A stretch of 64,000 nucleotides of DNA from Achromobacter sp. Marseille-Q4962 (GTDB lineage Bacteria > Pseudomonadota > Gammaproteobacteria > Burkholderiales > Burkholderiaceae_B): positions 124,001 through 188,000 of the forward strand of contig NZ_CALSFU010000003.1 in assembly GCF_943737005.1 (NCBI RefSeq), in the 5' to 3' direction. Shown here piece by piece: positions 27,254 through 36,173 of the stretch. Within the stretch, counting starts at the first letter, position 1. Every line of letters begins with the position of its first letter. A model generated the notes under the pieces. It was not told the origin of the DNA, did no database searches, and worked only from the letters and a program-made list of their open reading frames with translations. Made by a program: the position numbers and the translations under genes.

Positions 27254-28690
27254 ATGGACCCGCAACCGCTCTACCTACGCCTGGCCAATCACTACCGTCG
27301 CGCCATCCAGAGCGGCGTACTGGCGCCCCAGCAGCGCATGCCTTCGGTGCGGGCGCTGGTGCGCACCCATCGGGTCAGCCTGTCGACGGCGCTGCAGGCC
27401 TGCCGCCAGCTCGAAGACGACGGGCTGATCGAAGCCCGGCCCCGCTCCGGTTATTTCGTGCTGCCGGCGCGCAAGCGCAGCATGCCGCCGGTGCCCGAAC
27501 CCGACATCCGCCAGACGCTGGGCGCCGCCCAGTACGTGGGCATCCATGACCGCGTGTCGGATTTCGTGGCCAAGTGCGAAGCGCATCCGGTCAGCGCGAA
27601 TTTCGCGCTGGCCGCGGCTACGCCCGACGCCTATCCGGCCGAGGCGCTGCGGCAGGCCATGAGCCGCGCGCTGCGCCGGGAGCCCGAAGTGCTCGTGAGC
27701 CGCGTGCCGGCCCAGGGCCACCCGGCGCTGCGCGCCGTCCTGGCGCGGCGCGCACTGGAAAACGGCATCAACGCGGTGCCGGACGACGTCATCGTCACTC
27801 ACGGCTGTATCGAGGCGCTGAACCTGGCGCTGCGCGCCGTGGCCCGGCCGGGAGACACCATCGCGGTCGAGTCGCCCACCTACTTCGGCCTGCTGCAGAT
27901 CCTGGAAAGCCTGGGCATGCGCGCCCTGGAAATTCCCACCAGCCCCCAGCACGGCCTGTCCATCGAGGCGCTGGACCTGGCTTTCCAGACGCACGGCAAC
28001 ATCCGCGCCGTGGTCACGGTGCCCAACTTCCAGAATCCGCTGGGTTGCGTCATGCCGGACGCCGAAAAGGCCCGGCTGGTGGCGCTGTGCGAGCGGCAGC
28101 AGGTGCCGCTCATCGAGGACGACACCTACGGCGCGCTGACCGACGACGATGTGCCGCTGGCGGCGGCCAAATCCTGGGACCGCACGGGCAACGTCATCTA
28201 CTGCGCCTCCATGCACAAGACGCTGGCGCCCGGCATGCGGCTGGGCTGGCTGCTGGGCGGGCGCTGGAAGGCGCGCATCGCCATGCTGAAGTTCGCGCAG
28301 AGCCGGCCCAACGAGCCTCTGGCGCAGATCGCCGTGGCCGACTTCATGGGTACGCGCGCCTACGACCGGCACCTGGCTCGCCTGCGCCGGACGCTGAAAG
28401 CGCAGCGCGAACAGACCGCCGAGGCCATCGCGGCGCATTTCCCCGCCGGCACGCGCCTGAGTCTGCCGCGCGGCGGCATGCTGCTGTGGGTCGAGCTGCC
28501 TCACGGCCGCGACGGCGCCGACGTGTTCGAAGCAGCGTTGCGCCAGGGCATCCGGGTCGCGCCGGGGGCCATGTTCTCCAACGGCCCGCGCTACGACCAC
28601 TTCCTGCGCATCAGCTGCGGCGAACGCCACACCCCCGAGGCCGCGCTCGCCCTGAAGACGCTCGGCCGCATCGTGGAAGGCCGGCCATGA
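27254..28690 (+). CDS. MocR-family regulator (GntR HTH plus aminotransferase domain)
   Basis: A 478-residue PLP-dependent transcription factor. Residues 1-75 form a GntR winged helix ('LYLRLANHYRRAIQSGVL', 'MPSVRALVRTHRVSLSTALQACRQLE'). A class I aminotransferase fold follows, with 'VTHGCIEALNLALRAV', 'VVTVPNFQNPLGCVM', 'LIEDDTYGAL', and the PLP lysine in 'SMHKTLAPGMRLGW'. The frame runs 178 codons further upstream, but ATG 27254 gives the normal family start. A DedA gene overlaps its stop by 4 bases (ATGA). The divergent 26707-27084 gene may be regulated. Confidence 0.92.
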   Translation: MDPQPLYLRLANHYRRAIQSGVLAPQQRMPSVRALVRTHRVSLSTALQACRQLEDDGLIEARPRSGYFVLPARKRSMPPVPEPDIRQTLGAAQYVGIHDRVSDFVAKCEAHPVSANFALAAATPDAYPAEALRQAMSRALRREPEVLVSRVPAQGHPALRAVLARRALENGINAVPDDVIVTHGCIEALNLALRAVARPGDTIAVESPTYFGLLQILESLGMRALEIPTSPQHGLSIEALDLAFQTHGNIRAVVTVPNFQNPLGCVMPDAEKARLVALCERQQVPLIEDDTYGALTDDDVPLAAAKSWDRTGNVIYCASMHKTLAPGMRLGWLLGGRWKARIAMLKFAQSRPNEPLAQIAVADFMGTRAYDRHLARLRRTLKAQREQTAEAIAAHFPAGTRLSLPRGGMLLWVELPHGRDGADVFEAALRQGIRVAPGAMFSNGPRYDHFLRISCGERHTPEAALALKTLGRIVEGRP

Positions 28691-29250
28691 ACGCCCCGCT
28701 TGACCGGTTCATCGATGCCTACGGTCTCTGGGCCGTCTTCGGCGGCACCCTGCTCGAAGGCGAAAGCGTGGTGGTCTTCTCGGGCTTCCTGGCGCACCAG
28801 GGCCTGCTGCGCCTGCCCTATGTGATGCTGTGTGCGTTCGCCGGTTCTTTCCTGGCCGACCAGGCGCTCTTTCACCTGGGCCGCCGCTGGCGGAACCACC
28901 GCTACGTGCGGCGCGCCCGCGAAAAACCGGCTTTCGGACGCGCGCTCGCGCTGATCGACCGCTATCCGCACGGCTTCATCCTGTCGCTGCGGTTCCTGTA
29001 TGGGCTGCGCACCGTGGGACCGATCGCGCTGGGAGTCTCGCGGGTGCCGGCCGGGCGCTACCTGGCGCTCAATGCGCTGGCCGCCGCGATCTGGGCCGTG
29101 TGCTTCAGCCTGCTGGGCTACGCCTTCGGACAGACCATAGAAACCCTGCTCGGCCGCCTGCACGGCGTGGAAACCAAGCTCGCCGTGGCCGCCGGGCTGG
29201 GCGGGGCGATCTGGCTCGGATACTGGCTGTTTGCGCGGCGCCGCCGCTGA
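28687..29250 (+). CDS. DedA-family membrane protein
   Basis: A 187-residue inner-membrane protein of the DedA/SNARE-associated family, whose members act in undecaprenyl-phosphate or phospholipid translocation. Typical features are 'GLWAVFGGTLLEGESVVVFSG' (acidic residue in the first re-entrant segment), 'FAGSFLADQALFHLGRR', 'RFLYGLRTVGPIALGVSRVP', and a final helix before the Arg-rich tail. The ATG overlaps the MocR stop, so the two are translationally coupled. Confidence 0.9.
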   Translation: MNAPLDRFIDAYGLWAVFGGTLLEGESVVVFSGFLAHQGLLRLPYVMLCAFAGSFLADQALFHLGRRWRNHRYVRRAREKPAFGRALALIDRYPHGFILSLRFLYGLRTVGPIALGVSRVPAGRYLALNALAAAIWAVCFSLLGYAFGQTIETLLGRLHGVETKLAVAAGLGGAIWLGYWLFARRRR

Positions 29251-29262
29251 GGAACCGGCGGG

Positions 29263-29532
29263 TCAGACCACCAGCCTGCCGCTGGCCCGCAGCACGTGGC
29301 GGCGCCGGGCATTGCGGTACCAGCGCCCCAGCAGGGGCAGAAAAGCCAGCCGGCGCAAGACCGGATGGCGCTGGTCGAAATCGTGCCAGGCCTTGAACCC
29401 GTGGCCCAGGCGATCCCAGCTTTCGCGCGCCTCCGGCGTCAGCTTGCCCGGATCGAACGACGCCAGCTTCGCCGCTTCCGACACGCGCCGCCCCGGCCCG
29501 ACGCCCCTTTCCGATCGATACTGATTCCGCAT
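29263..29532 (-). CDS. Hypothetical basic protein, 89 residues
   Basis: An unrecognised small protein rich in Arg, Leu and Trp ('AWHDFDQRHPVLRRLAFLPLLGRWYRNARRRHVL'-type region near the C-terminus). A short hydrophobic stretch could associate with membrane. The ribosome site is not obvious. It is convergent with the DedA gene, 12 bases apart. Confidence 0.5.
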   Translation of the reverse strand: MRNQYRSERGVGPGRRVSEAAKLASFDPGKLTPEARESWDRLGHGFKAWHDFDQRHPVLRRLAFLPLLGRWYRNARRRHVLRASGRLVV

Positions 29533-29587
29533 AGGGGGCGCATATTAACGCGCAACGCGCGCCCCGTGGCGCTTCGCGCCCGGCGCC

Positions 29588-29833
29588 TTATTTGAGCGCG
29601 GCCAGCACGAGATCGCGCACGCTTTCGAAGCCCGCCACGTACTGCGGGTTTTCCGAACGGGCAAGCAGGTCGGAGTAGTTCTGCTCGAGCTGGGCCTCGA
29701 TGGCCTCGCGCAGGCCCGGCGAGTTGCGGGCCACGCGCAGCATGGACGACAAGACCGCGTTAAGCGCATCGATGCGTCCGCCCTGGTGAGAAATGGTGTG
29801 CACGATAACGGCAATCTGTTCCTGGGTATCCAT
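29588..29833 (-). CDS. Hypothetical helical protein, 81 residues
   Basis: A small acidic, wholly helical-looking protein ('IAVIVHTISHQGGRIDALN', 'LREAIEAQLEQNYSDLLA'). AGGAGG is placed well before the ATG, which supports real translation. No family is recognised, and no operon partner is evident; the preceding gene on this strand is far away. Confidence 0.6.
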   Translation of the reverse strand: MDTQEQIAVIVHTISHQGGRIDALNAVLSSMLRVARNSPGLREAIEAQLEQNYSDLLARSENPQYVAGFESVRDLVLAALK

Positions 29834-29975
29834 AAGAGCCTCCTGGCAATCTCATCGCCGCGCATCCTAGCATGGCGCATTTCCGGGTTGGCAGGGTCCG
29901 CCGGGCGCGCTAGCATGGAATCGCCGTGCGCGGAAACGGCGCCGCCGGATTGCCGCCACCCACCGGAGAGCGTCC

Positions 29976-30584
29976 ATGAAAACCCTCCGCAATTATGTTC
30001 CGCCCGACGCCCGCGCGCTGCAAAGCCTGCAGGCGCGCCTGGGCTACAGCGATGCGCGCATGGGCGAGCTGGCCGGCCTCGACGAGGCCACGCCCTGGCC
30101 CAGCTACACGGGCGGCCCCGAACCGCGCGCGCTGGGGCGCCAGCGCCTCTTCTATCTGGCCGCGCGGCTTTCGCTCGACGAAACCCAATGGCAGCGCGTG
30201 CTGCAGGCCATGCGCGACATCGGCGCCCGCTTCGACTATGACGACCCCGGCCAGGCCGCCGCCGACGCGCCGGCTCCCGCCCCCACGCCCGACGAAGACC
30301 GCCAGTTCGGCATCCTGCTGGTCAGCCGCAACGGCGCGTTCCACGAAATGGAGCAATTGCGCGAGTTCGCCCACTGGGCGCACGAATTCGGGGTGGACCG
30401 GCACGTGCACAGCGCCTTCTACGACAGCGACATCGACCTCTGCCGCTTCGTGCTGGCCGACGCGCCCGGGCTGGACGAAGCCAGCCGGGACCGGGTCTTC
30501 GACGCGGCCTTCAAGACCATCACGCGCTTCGAATTCGACGGCCGCATCTACCGGGGCGGCATCCCGCCGGAATCCGACGGGTAG
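29976..30584 (+). CDS. Hypothetical protein, 202 residues
   Basis: An N-terminal part of about 75 residues resembles a helix-turn-helix ('LQARLGYSDARMGELAGLDEA'). A Pro/Ala linker leads to an alpha/beta C-terminal domain ('QFGILLVSRNGAFHEMEQLREFAHWA', 'CRFVLADAPGLDEASRDRVFDAAF'). GGAGAG lies before the ATG. I do not know the family. It is monocistronic between unrelated genes. Confidence 0.6.
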   Translation: MKTLRNYVPPDARALQSLQARLGYSDARMGELAGLDEATPWPSYTGGPEPRALGRQRLFYLAARLSLDETQWQRVLQAMRDIGARFDYDDPGQAAADAPAPAPTPDEDRQFGILLVSRNGAFHEMEQLREFAHWAHEFGVDRHVHSAFYDSDIDLCRFVLADAPGLDEASRDRVFDAAFKTITRFEFDGRIYRGGIPPESDG

Positions 30585-30703
30585 GGGCCCTGCCCCTTGC
30601 CCGCTGCCCGCCGCGCGAGCCTCCTCGAAGGGGCGGCGCGCATTGACGCGGGCGGGCGCGGCCTGTACCTTCGGCCATCGGCACGGACAGGCCCATATCG
30701 CCC

Positions 30704-31162
30704 ATGAACGAAAGACTGGACGCCATCGACCGCAAGCTCCTGAGCCTGCTGCAGGCCAATGCCCGCGAGCCGGCGGCCATCCTGGCGCGCAAGCTGGGAC
30801 TGGCGCGCAGCACGGTGGTGGCGCGCATCGCCCGGCTGGAGCGCGAGCACGTGGTGGCGGGCTATGGCGTGCGCCTGGGCCGCCGCCTCGAGGACGCGGC
30901 CGTCCGCGCGTACTGTTTCATCAGCGTGCTGCCCAAGATGCCCGCGGCGGTCATCCGGGAGCTGGAGAAGATGCCCGAGGTGGAAGAAGTGTCGTCGGTG
31001 AGCGGCCCATACGACTACCTGATCTTCCTGCGCTGCGAAACGCACGAACAGCTGGATGCGCTGCTGGACCGCATCGGCCTGATCGACGGCGTCAAGCAGA
31101 CGCAGACCTCCATCGTGCTGAGCCGCAAGATCGATCGCCGCGGCGCCGTGAACGCCGCTTAG
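30704..31162 (+). CDS. Lrp/AsnC-family transcriptional regulator
   Basis: A 152-residue regulator. It has the N-terminal HTH ('LDAIDRKLLSLLQANAREPAAILARKLGLARSTVVARIARLE') and a C-terminal RAM effector domain ('CFISVLPKMPAAVIRELEKMPEVEEVSSVSGPYDYLIFLR'). These normally bind an amino acid and assemble into octamers. No amino-acid enzyme is adjacent, so the ligand cannot be inferred. Confidence 0.92.
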   Translation: MNERLDAIDRKLLSLLQANAREPAAILARKLGLARSTVVARIARLEREHVVAGYGVRLGRRLEDAAVRAYCFISVLPKMPAAVIRELEKMPEVEEVSSVSGPYDYLIFLRCETHEQLDALLDRIGLIDGVKQTQTSIVLSRKIDRRGAVNAA

Positions 31163-31249
31163 GGGGCGCCGACGCGGCTTGGGATCCGGCGTTTTGCGGC
31201 GGGCCGGCAGCGTGTTGTAATTCTGCCCGTGAACGTTTCTGGATTTCCC

Positions 31250-31555
31250 ATGATCGCCCGACTCGCCCCCGTTTTCGTCGTCTTTGCGCTGGCCGGCTGC
31301 GCCAGCATGAGCAGCGTCACCGCCGTGAACAAGGACCGTTATCAGGTCACGCACAGCTCGGGCGCGGAGTGGATGACCTGGGTCGAACTCAAGAACCAGG
31401 CCCTGAAACGCGCCGAGCAGTACTGCCAGGAAGACGGCCGCAAGCTGGTCAAGCCCGAGATCACCTCCAATCACGCCACCGGCCTCACGCCCAAGCGCGC
31501 CACCGTCACGTTCCAGTGCGAAGCGGTGCAGCCGCCCAAGCAGCCGGCATCCTGA
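31250..31555 (+). CDS. Small lipoprotein of unknown function
   Basis: About 101 residues from the ATG at 31250. The signal 'MIARLAPVFVVFALAGC' ends in a good lipobox (Cys17). A GTG seven codons upstream (31229) would also keep the frame but gives a poorer signal start. The mature part carries two Cys ('AEQYCQEDGRK', 'TFQCEAV') and is a compact domain that I do not recognise. A strong terminator follows. Confidence 0.75.
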   Translation: MIARLAPVFVVFALAGCASMSSVTAVNKDRYQVTHSSGAEWMTWVELKNQALKRAEQYCQEDGRKLVKPEITSNHATGLTPKRATVTFQCEAVQPPKQPAS

Positions 31556-31585
31556 CCGCCGCGCGGTGTAGCATAGCCCTGTCCG

Positions 31586-31612
31586 CCCGGCGCGATGGCG
31601 CGCCGGGTTTTT
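31586..31612 (+). terminator. Rho-independent terminator after the lipoprotein gene
   Basis: Perfect 9-bp stem CCCGGCGCG/CGCGCCGGG, loop ATGG, then TTTTT, 30 bases after the stop. Confidence 0.85.
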
Positions 31613-31707
31613 CCGGCCGCGGGCCGCGCCCGGGCGCCAGCCCTCCCCTCGGGGCGGCGGCCGGCGGCGCGGCGCGGCGGGCTTTCTCTCTGTAGCCGTC
31701 CCGTATC

Positions 31708-32691
31708 GTGACCTCTTCCCTGCCTGTGGGCATCACCATGGGCGATGCCGCCGGCATCGGCCCCGAAATCGTCGTCAAGGCCTACGCCCAGGGCCTGCAA
31801 GCCCCGTGCGTAGTGTATGGAGACGCGGGCGCGCTGCGCCGCGCCGCCGAAACCCTGGGCGCACGGCTGGAAATCGCCGAAATCGCCAACGTGGGCCAGG
31901 CCCGCTGCCGGGCCGGCAGCCTCGAGGTGATCGCCTGCGGGCCGGCGCTGCCGGCCGACCTGCCCATGGGAAGAATCAGCGCGGCCGCGGGCCGGGGCGC
32001 CTACGACTACGTCTGCGCCGCCATCGACGACGCCGCCGCGGGACGGATCCGGGCCATCGTGACCGCGCCGCTCAACAAGAAATCCATGCACGAGGCGGGC
32101 GTCGACTACCCCGGGCACACCGAAATCCTGGCCGACCGCACCGGCACACGCGATTTCGCGATGATGCTGGCCAACGACGAGCTGCGCGTGCTGCTGGTGA
32201 CCATCCACGTGGCGCTGGCCGACGTCATGGCGCGCATCACCCCCGAGGCCGAACTGACGGCCATGCGCCTGGCCGACCGCGCCTGTCGGCAGATGGGCAT
32301 CGTGCGGCCGCGCGTGGCGGTGGCGGGCCTGAATCCGCATGCGGGCGAAGGCGGCAAGTTCGGCCGCGAAGACATGGACATCATCGCCCCGGCCGTCGCG
32401 CGCGCGCGCGCAGAGGGGCTGGACGCCAGCGGCCCGTGGCCGGGCGACACGGTGTTCATGCGCGCCCGCCGCGGCGAATTCGACATCGTGGTTGCGCAGT
32501 ACCACGACCAGGGCCTCATCCCGGTCAAGTACCTGGGCCTGGACCACGGCGTGAACGTCACCGTCGGCCTGCCCTTCGTGCGCACCAGCGTGGACCACGG
32601 CACCGCCTTCGACATCGCGGGCAAGGGCGTGGCCGACCCGGCCTCGCTCATCGCCGCCTTCGATCTCGCGCTGGCCATGACGCCCGCCTAG
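31708..32691 (+). CDS. pdxA: PdxA-family 4-phosphate dehydrogenase
   Basis: An NAD-dependent dehydrogenase acting either on 4-hydroxythreonine-4-phosphate (pyridoxal phosphate synthesis) or, for the PdxA2 subgroup, on threonate-4-phosphate-type sugar acids. The 327-residue product has 'GITMGDAAGIGPEIVVKA', 'IVTAPLNKKSMHEAGVDYPGHTEIL' (metal-site His), 'VAVAGLNPHAGEGGKFG' and 'VAQYHDQGLIPVKYLG'. It is not next to surA or ksgA, the classical pdxA neighbours, so PdxA2 is a fair alternative. The start is GTG 31708; ATG 31738 is possible. Confidence 0.88.
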   Translation: MTSSLPVGITMGDAAGIGPEIVVKAYAQGLQAPCVVYGDAGALRRAAETLGARLEIAEIANVGQARCRAGSLEVIACGPALPADLPMGRISAAAGRGAYDYVCAAIDDAAAGRIRAIVTAPLNKKSMHEAGVDYPGHTEILADRTGTRDFAMMLANDELRVLLVTIHVALADVMARITPEAELTAMRLADRACRQMGIVRPRVAVAGLNPHAGEGGKFGREDMDIIAPAVARARAEGLDASGPWPGDTVFMRARRGEFDIVVAQYHDQGLIPVKYLGLDHGVNVTVGLPFVRTSVDHGTAFDIAGKGVADPASLIAAFDLALAMTPA

Positions 32692-32800
32692 AGCCGGGGG
32701 ACAAGGCGGGGCGGGCCCGGAGCCGCAGCGACTACAATACGCCCCGGTTTCCGGCGCGCCGTGCCGCGGCGCGCCTTTTCATTTCGCCCTTCTCCTTTCC

Positions 32801-33778
32801 ATGCAACGCCTCGCCCGCCTCCTGCCCGACCGCTTCACGCTCTATCTCGTCTGCACCGTCATCATCGCCAGCATCCTGCCTGCCCACGGACAGGGCGTGC
32901 GGGTGTTCAGCTGGATCACCAACGTCGCGGTGGGGCTGCTGTTCTTCCTGCACGGCGCGCGCCTGTCGCGCGAGGCCGTTATCGCGGGTCTGACGCACTG
33001 GCGGCTGCACCTGACGATTTTCTCGGCCACCTTTCTCATGTTCCCGGCGCTGGGGCTGGCGCTCAAGCCGGTGCTCGAACCGCTGGTCACGCCCGGGCTG
33101 TACCTGGGCGTCCTGTTCCTGTGCTGCCTGCCGGCGACGGTGCAATCGGCGATCGCCTTCACGTCGATGGCGCGCGGCAACGTCCCGGCGGCGGTGTGCA
33201 GCGCCTCGGCGTCGAGCCTGCTCGGCATTTTCGTCACGCCGCTGCTGGTGGGCACGGTGGTGGCCAATGCCGGCAGCGCGCCGATTTCCTTCGACGCGGT
33301 GGGCAAGATCATGCTGCAGCTGCTGCTGCCCTTCGTGCTGGGCCAGTTCATGCGCCGCTGGATCGGCGCCTGGGTGCACCGGCGCAAGGCCATGCTCAAG
33401 ATCGTCGACCAGGGCTCCATCCTGCTGGTGGTGTACACGGCATTCTCGGAAGCCATCAACGAAGGCTTGTGGCACAACACGCCGATTCCCGCCCTGGCCG
33501 GCCTGGTGGCCTGCTGCATCGTGATCCTCGCCCTGGCGCTGGGACTGTCGGCGCTGGCGGGCAAGGTACTGGGGTTCAACGTGGAAGACCGCATCACCCT
33601 GCTCTTCTGCGGTTCCAAGAAGAGCCTGGCCAGCGGCATACCCATGGCGCAGGTGCTGTTCGCGGGCCATGCGGTGGGCGCCATCGTGCTGCCGCTGATG
33701 CTGTTCCACCAGATCCAGCTCATGGTCTGCGGCGTGCTGGCCGGGCGCTTCGCGCAGCGCCCGGAGCACGCGCACTGA
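32801..33778 (+). CDS. Bile acid:sodium symporter-like membrane protein
   Basis: A 325-residue polytopic protein of the BASS superfamily, closest to the SLC10A7-like (YfeH) branch. About ten helices are visible, with 'ITNVAVGLLFFLHGARLSRE', 'CCLPATVQSAIAFTSMARGN' (the conserved crossover region) and 'CGSKKSLASGIPMAQVLFAG'. It is probably an ion-coupled transporter of an organic anion; the substrate is unknown. It lies about 110 bases after pdxA on the same strand and is convergent with dnaB. Confidence 0.88.
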   Translation: MQRLARLLPDRFTLYLVCTVIIASILPAHGQGVRVFSWITNVAVGLLFFLHGARLSREAVIAGLTHWRLHLTIFSATFLMFPALGLALKPVLEPLVTPGLYLGVLFLCCLPATVQSAIAFTSMARGNVPAAVCSASASSLLGIFVTPLLVGTVVANAGSAPISFDAVGKIMLQLLLPFVLGQFMRRWIGAWVHRRKAMLKIVDQGSILLVVYTAFSEAINEGLWHNTPIPALAGLVACCIVILALALGLSALAGKVLGFNVEDRITLLFCGSKKSLASGIPMAQVLFAGHAVGAIVLPLMLFHQIQLMVCGVLAGRFAQRPEHAH

Positions 33779-33788
33779 CGCGGCGCGC

Positions 33789-33808
33789 GCGGCCCCGCCC
33801 GGGGCCGC
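33789..33808. terminator. U-less hairpin between convergent BASS gene and dnaB
   Basis: Perfect 8-bp stem GCGGCCCC/GGGGCCGC with loop GCCC, 10 bases from each stop codon and no T-run on either strand. Confidence 0.45.
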
Positions 33809-33817
33809 CCGGCGGGC

Positions 33818-35191
33818 TCAGTACTGCGGCGCGGCGGTGAAGTTCAGGAAGCGGGTGCTGGAGCCCTGGAAGGTCAGGCGCACCGTGCCGATGGGGCCGT
33901 TGCGCTGCTTGCCGATGATGATCTCGGCGGTGCCCTTGTCCGGCGAATCGGGGTTGTACACCTCGTCGCGGTAGATGAACAGGATCACGTCGGCATCCTG
34001 CTCAATGGCGCCCGATTCGCGCAGGTCGCTCATCACGGGCCGCTTGTTGGGGCGCTGTTCCAGGCTGCGGTTGAGCTGCGAAAGCGCGATCAGGGGGCAG
34101 TTCAGTTCCTTGGCGAGACCCTTGAGCGAGCGGCTGATCTCCGACACTTCGGTGGCGCGGTTCTCGCCCGAACCGTTGCCCGACATGAGCTGCAGGTAGT
34201 CGATGATGATGAGCCCGAGCTGGCCGCACTGGCGCGCCAGGCGCCGGGCGCGGGCGCGCACTTCCATGGGGCTGAGCGCGGGCGTTTCGTCGATGTAGAC
34301 CTGCGCGTCCTGCATGAGCTGCACGGCGTGCGTCACGCGCGGCCAGTCTTCGGCGATCAGCTTGCCGGTGCGCATGCGGTGCTGGTCGAGCAGGCCGACC
34401 GAACCCAGCATGCGCATGGCGAGTTGCACCGCCCCCATTTCCATGGAAAAAACCGCCACGGGCAGGCCCTGCTCGATGGCCACGTGCTCGCCAATGTTCA
34501 TGGAGAACGAGGTCTTGCCCATGGAGGGACGGCCCGCCACGATGATGAGGTCGCCGCCCTGCAGGCCCGAGGTCATCTTGTCGAGGTCGGTGAAGCCCGT
34601 GGGCACGCCGGTCACGTCGGAATTGCCTTCGCGGTGGTAAAGCTCGTCGATGCGCTCCACCACCTGGGTGAGCAGGGGCTGGATCTCCTGGAAGCCGGCC
34701 GAGCCGCGCGCGCCCTCCTGGGCGATCTGGAACACCTTGGATTCGGCTTCGTCCAGCAGCTGGCGGGCTTCCTTGCCCTGCGGATTCATGGCCGCGGCGG
34801 AGATCTCGTCGGCGATGGACACCAGCTTGCGCAGCATGGCGCGCTCGCGCACGATCTCGCCATAGCGGCGGATGTTGGCGGCCGAGGGCGTGTTGTGCGC
34901 CAGCGCATTCAGATAGGCCAGGCCGCCGGCCTCTTCGGCCTTGCCGGCGCTGACCAGCGATTCATTGACGGTAATGACGTCGGCGGGCCGCGCCAGCCCG
35001 ATCAGGCGGGCGATGTGGTGCCAGATCAGGCGGTGGTCGTGCCGGTAGAAGTCTTCTTCGACCAGCACGTCGGCGATACGGTCCCAGGCGGCGTTGTCGA
35101 GCAGCAGTCCACCGAGGACCGACTGTTCCGCTTCGATCGAATGAGGAGGAACGCGCAGGTATTCGAGCTGGGGATCGGCAGGAGTGGTCAT
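33818..35191 (-). CDS. dnaB: Replicative DNA helicase
   Basis: A hexameric 5'-3' helicase of the replication fork. The 457-residue product has the N-terminal collar domain ('PHSIEAEQSVLGGLLLDNAAWDRIADVL') and the RecA-like motor with Walker A 'GRPSMGKTS'. Walker B is 'LIIIDYLQLMSG', followed by 'SRSLKGLAKELNCPLIALSQLNRSLE' and 'RESGAIEQDADVILFIYRDE'. The ATG overlaps the stop of an upstream kinase-like gene as ATGA, an unusual coupling for dnaB. Confidence 0.97.
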   Translation of the reverse strand: MTTPADPQLEYLRVPPHSIEAEQSVLGGLLLDNAAWDRIADVLVEEDFYRHDHRLIWHHIARLIGLARPADVITVNESLVSAGKAEEAGGLAYLNALAHNTPSAANIRRYGEIVRERAMLRKLVSIADEISAAAMNPQGKEARQLLDEAESKVFQIAQEGARGSAGFQEIQPLLTQVVERIDELYHREGNSDVTGVPTGFTDLDKMTSGLQGGDLIIVAGRPSMGKTSFSMNIGEHVAIEQGLPVAVFSMEMGAVQLAMRMLGSVGLLDQHRMRTGKLIAEDWPRVTHAVQLMQDAQVYIDETPALSPMEVRARARRLARQCGQLGLIIIDYLQLMSGNGSGENRATEVSEISRSLKGLAKELNCPLIALSQLNRSLEQRPNKRPVMSDLRESGAIEQDADVILFIYRDEVYNPDSPDKGTAEIIIGKQRNGPIGTVRLTFQGSSTRFLNFTAAPQY

Positions 35192-36024
35192 GGCTTCGTC
35201 AATAAGGGCCGCAGGATGTCCGCGAGCCGGAAAAAACCCTGGATATCGCGAGAACGCACGCGGCCCACGACGGGCCGCAGCGCCGACGCCGCGACAGCGA
35301 CCAGGCGCGCCATGCGTCTGAGACGGCTGCGCAACGCCGGATCGGGATTGTGTTCGAAATAGACTTCAAGCGCCAGTTTACCCAGGGCGCGCGCGCTGTC
35401 GTCGGGCAGGGCCCGCAGGGACGCCAGCGAGGCCAGCAGCTGGAACAGGTCGTATGCCTGGGCCAGCGGCCGCGACAGCGCCGATCCGATGTTTTCCTCG
35501 AAATCGATGCGCCACAGCTCGCCGTCGCGCAGGGTGACGTTGCGGATCTGCGCGCCGCCGTGCCACAGCCCGCGCAGGTGGAAGGCGGCGAGGTCGGCGG
35601 CCGCCGCGCGGGCCAGGGCCTCGCGCTCGGCCTCCTCGCCGTTGCGGATGAGATCGGCCAGGTCGTCGCCCACGAATTCGAGCACCAGCAGGTTGCGCTG
35701 CTGCCACCACACTTCCGGGACGCGGCAGCCGGCCTCCAGCAGCCGGGCCAGCCGCTCGGCCTCGTGCGCCAGGCCGTTGCGCAGCAGCACGCCCGGGCGC
35801 GGGAATTCGCCCAGCGCGAGCTTGCAGCCCACGCCCAGCGCCAGCGCGCGCAGGTAGCGCAGCACATAGCCCGCGCCGCGCGCCAGGCTGGGGCGGCGGC
35901 GTTTGACGATGCACCGCACGCCGTCGATCTTCACATCCCGCACCGAAGGCTCACGCGCGGAATCCTGCTGGTCGAGCCAGGCTCGCAATCCTGGCGGCGC
36001 GTTGCGATGTGCGGGCGGGGTCAA
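35188..36024 (-). CDS. Kinase-like protein (BUD32/LPS-kinase type) coupled to dnaB
   Basis: A 278-residue protein with a small-kinase fold: 'RDVKIDGVRCIVKRRRPS' (glycine-loop and Lys region), 'NLLVLEFVGDDLADLI' (hinge), 'LRGLWHGGAQIRNVTLRDGELWRIDFEENI' (catalytic loop and metal Asp). The usual HGD of BUD32/Kdo-kinase relatives is HGG here, so the catalytic Asp is missing while Asn and the DFE motif remain. I chose TTG 36024 because AGAGGA precedes it; the frame extends to 36126 but that would start at the rplI terminator. dnaB overlaps its end by 4 bases. Confidence 0.75.
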   Translation of the reverse strand: MTPPAHRNAPPGLRAWLDQQDSAREPSVRDVKIDGVRCIVKRRRPSLARGAGYVLRYLRALALGVGCKLALGEFPRPGVLLRNGLAHEAERLARLLEAGCRVPEVWWQQRNLLVLEFVGDDLADLIRNGEEAEREALARAAAADLAAFHLRGLWHGGAQIRNVTLRDGELWRIDFEENIGSALSRPLAQAYDLFQLLASLASLRALPDDSARALGKLALEVYFEHNPDPALRSRLRRMARLVAVAASALRPVVGRVRSRDIQGFFRLADILRPLLTKP

Positions 36025-36125
36025 GAAGTTCCTCTGTGTGCGTAACGGCGTTTGAAAGAAATCCGCAAAGACTATTACCGTCCCGCGAAAAACGCAAAGC
36101 GCGCGCCCGGGCGATCCGCCGGGCA

Positions 36126-36154
36126 AAGAAAAAAAGCCGGCGCAAGGCCGGCTT
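36126..36154 (-). terminator. Terminator of the rpsF-priB-rpsR-rplI operon
   Basis: 8-bp stem AAGCCGGC/GCCGGCTT with a 5-base loop. On the minus strand it is followed by TTTTTCTTTG. It lies 20 bases after the rplI stop. Confidence 0.85.
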
Positions 36155-36173
36155 CTTCAGCGTGAAGCGCCGA

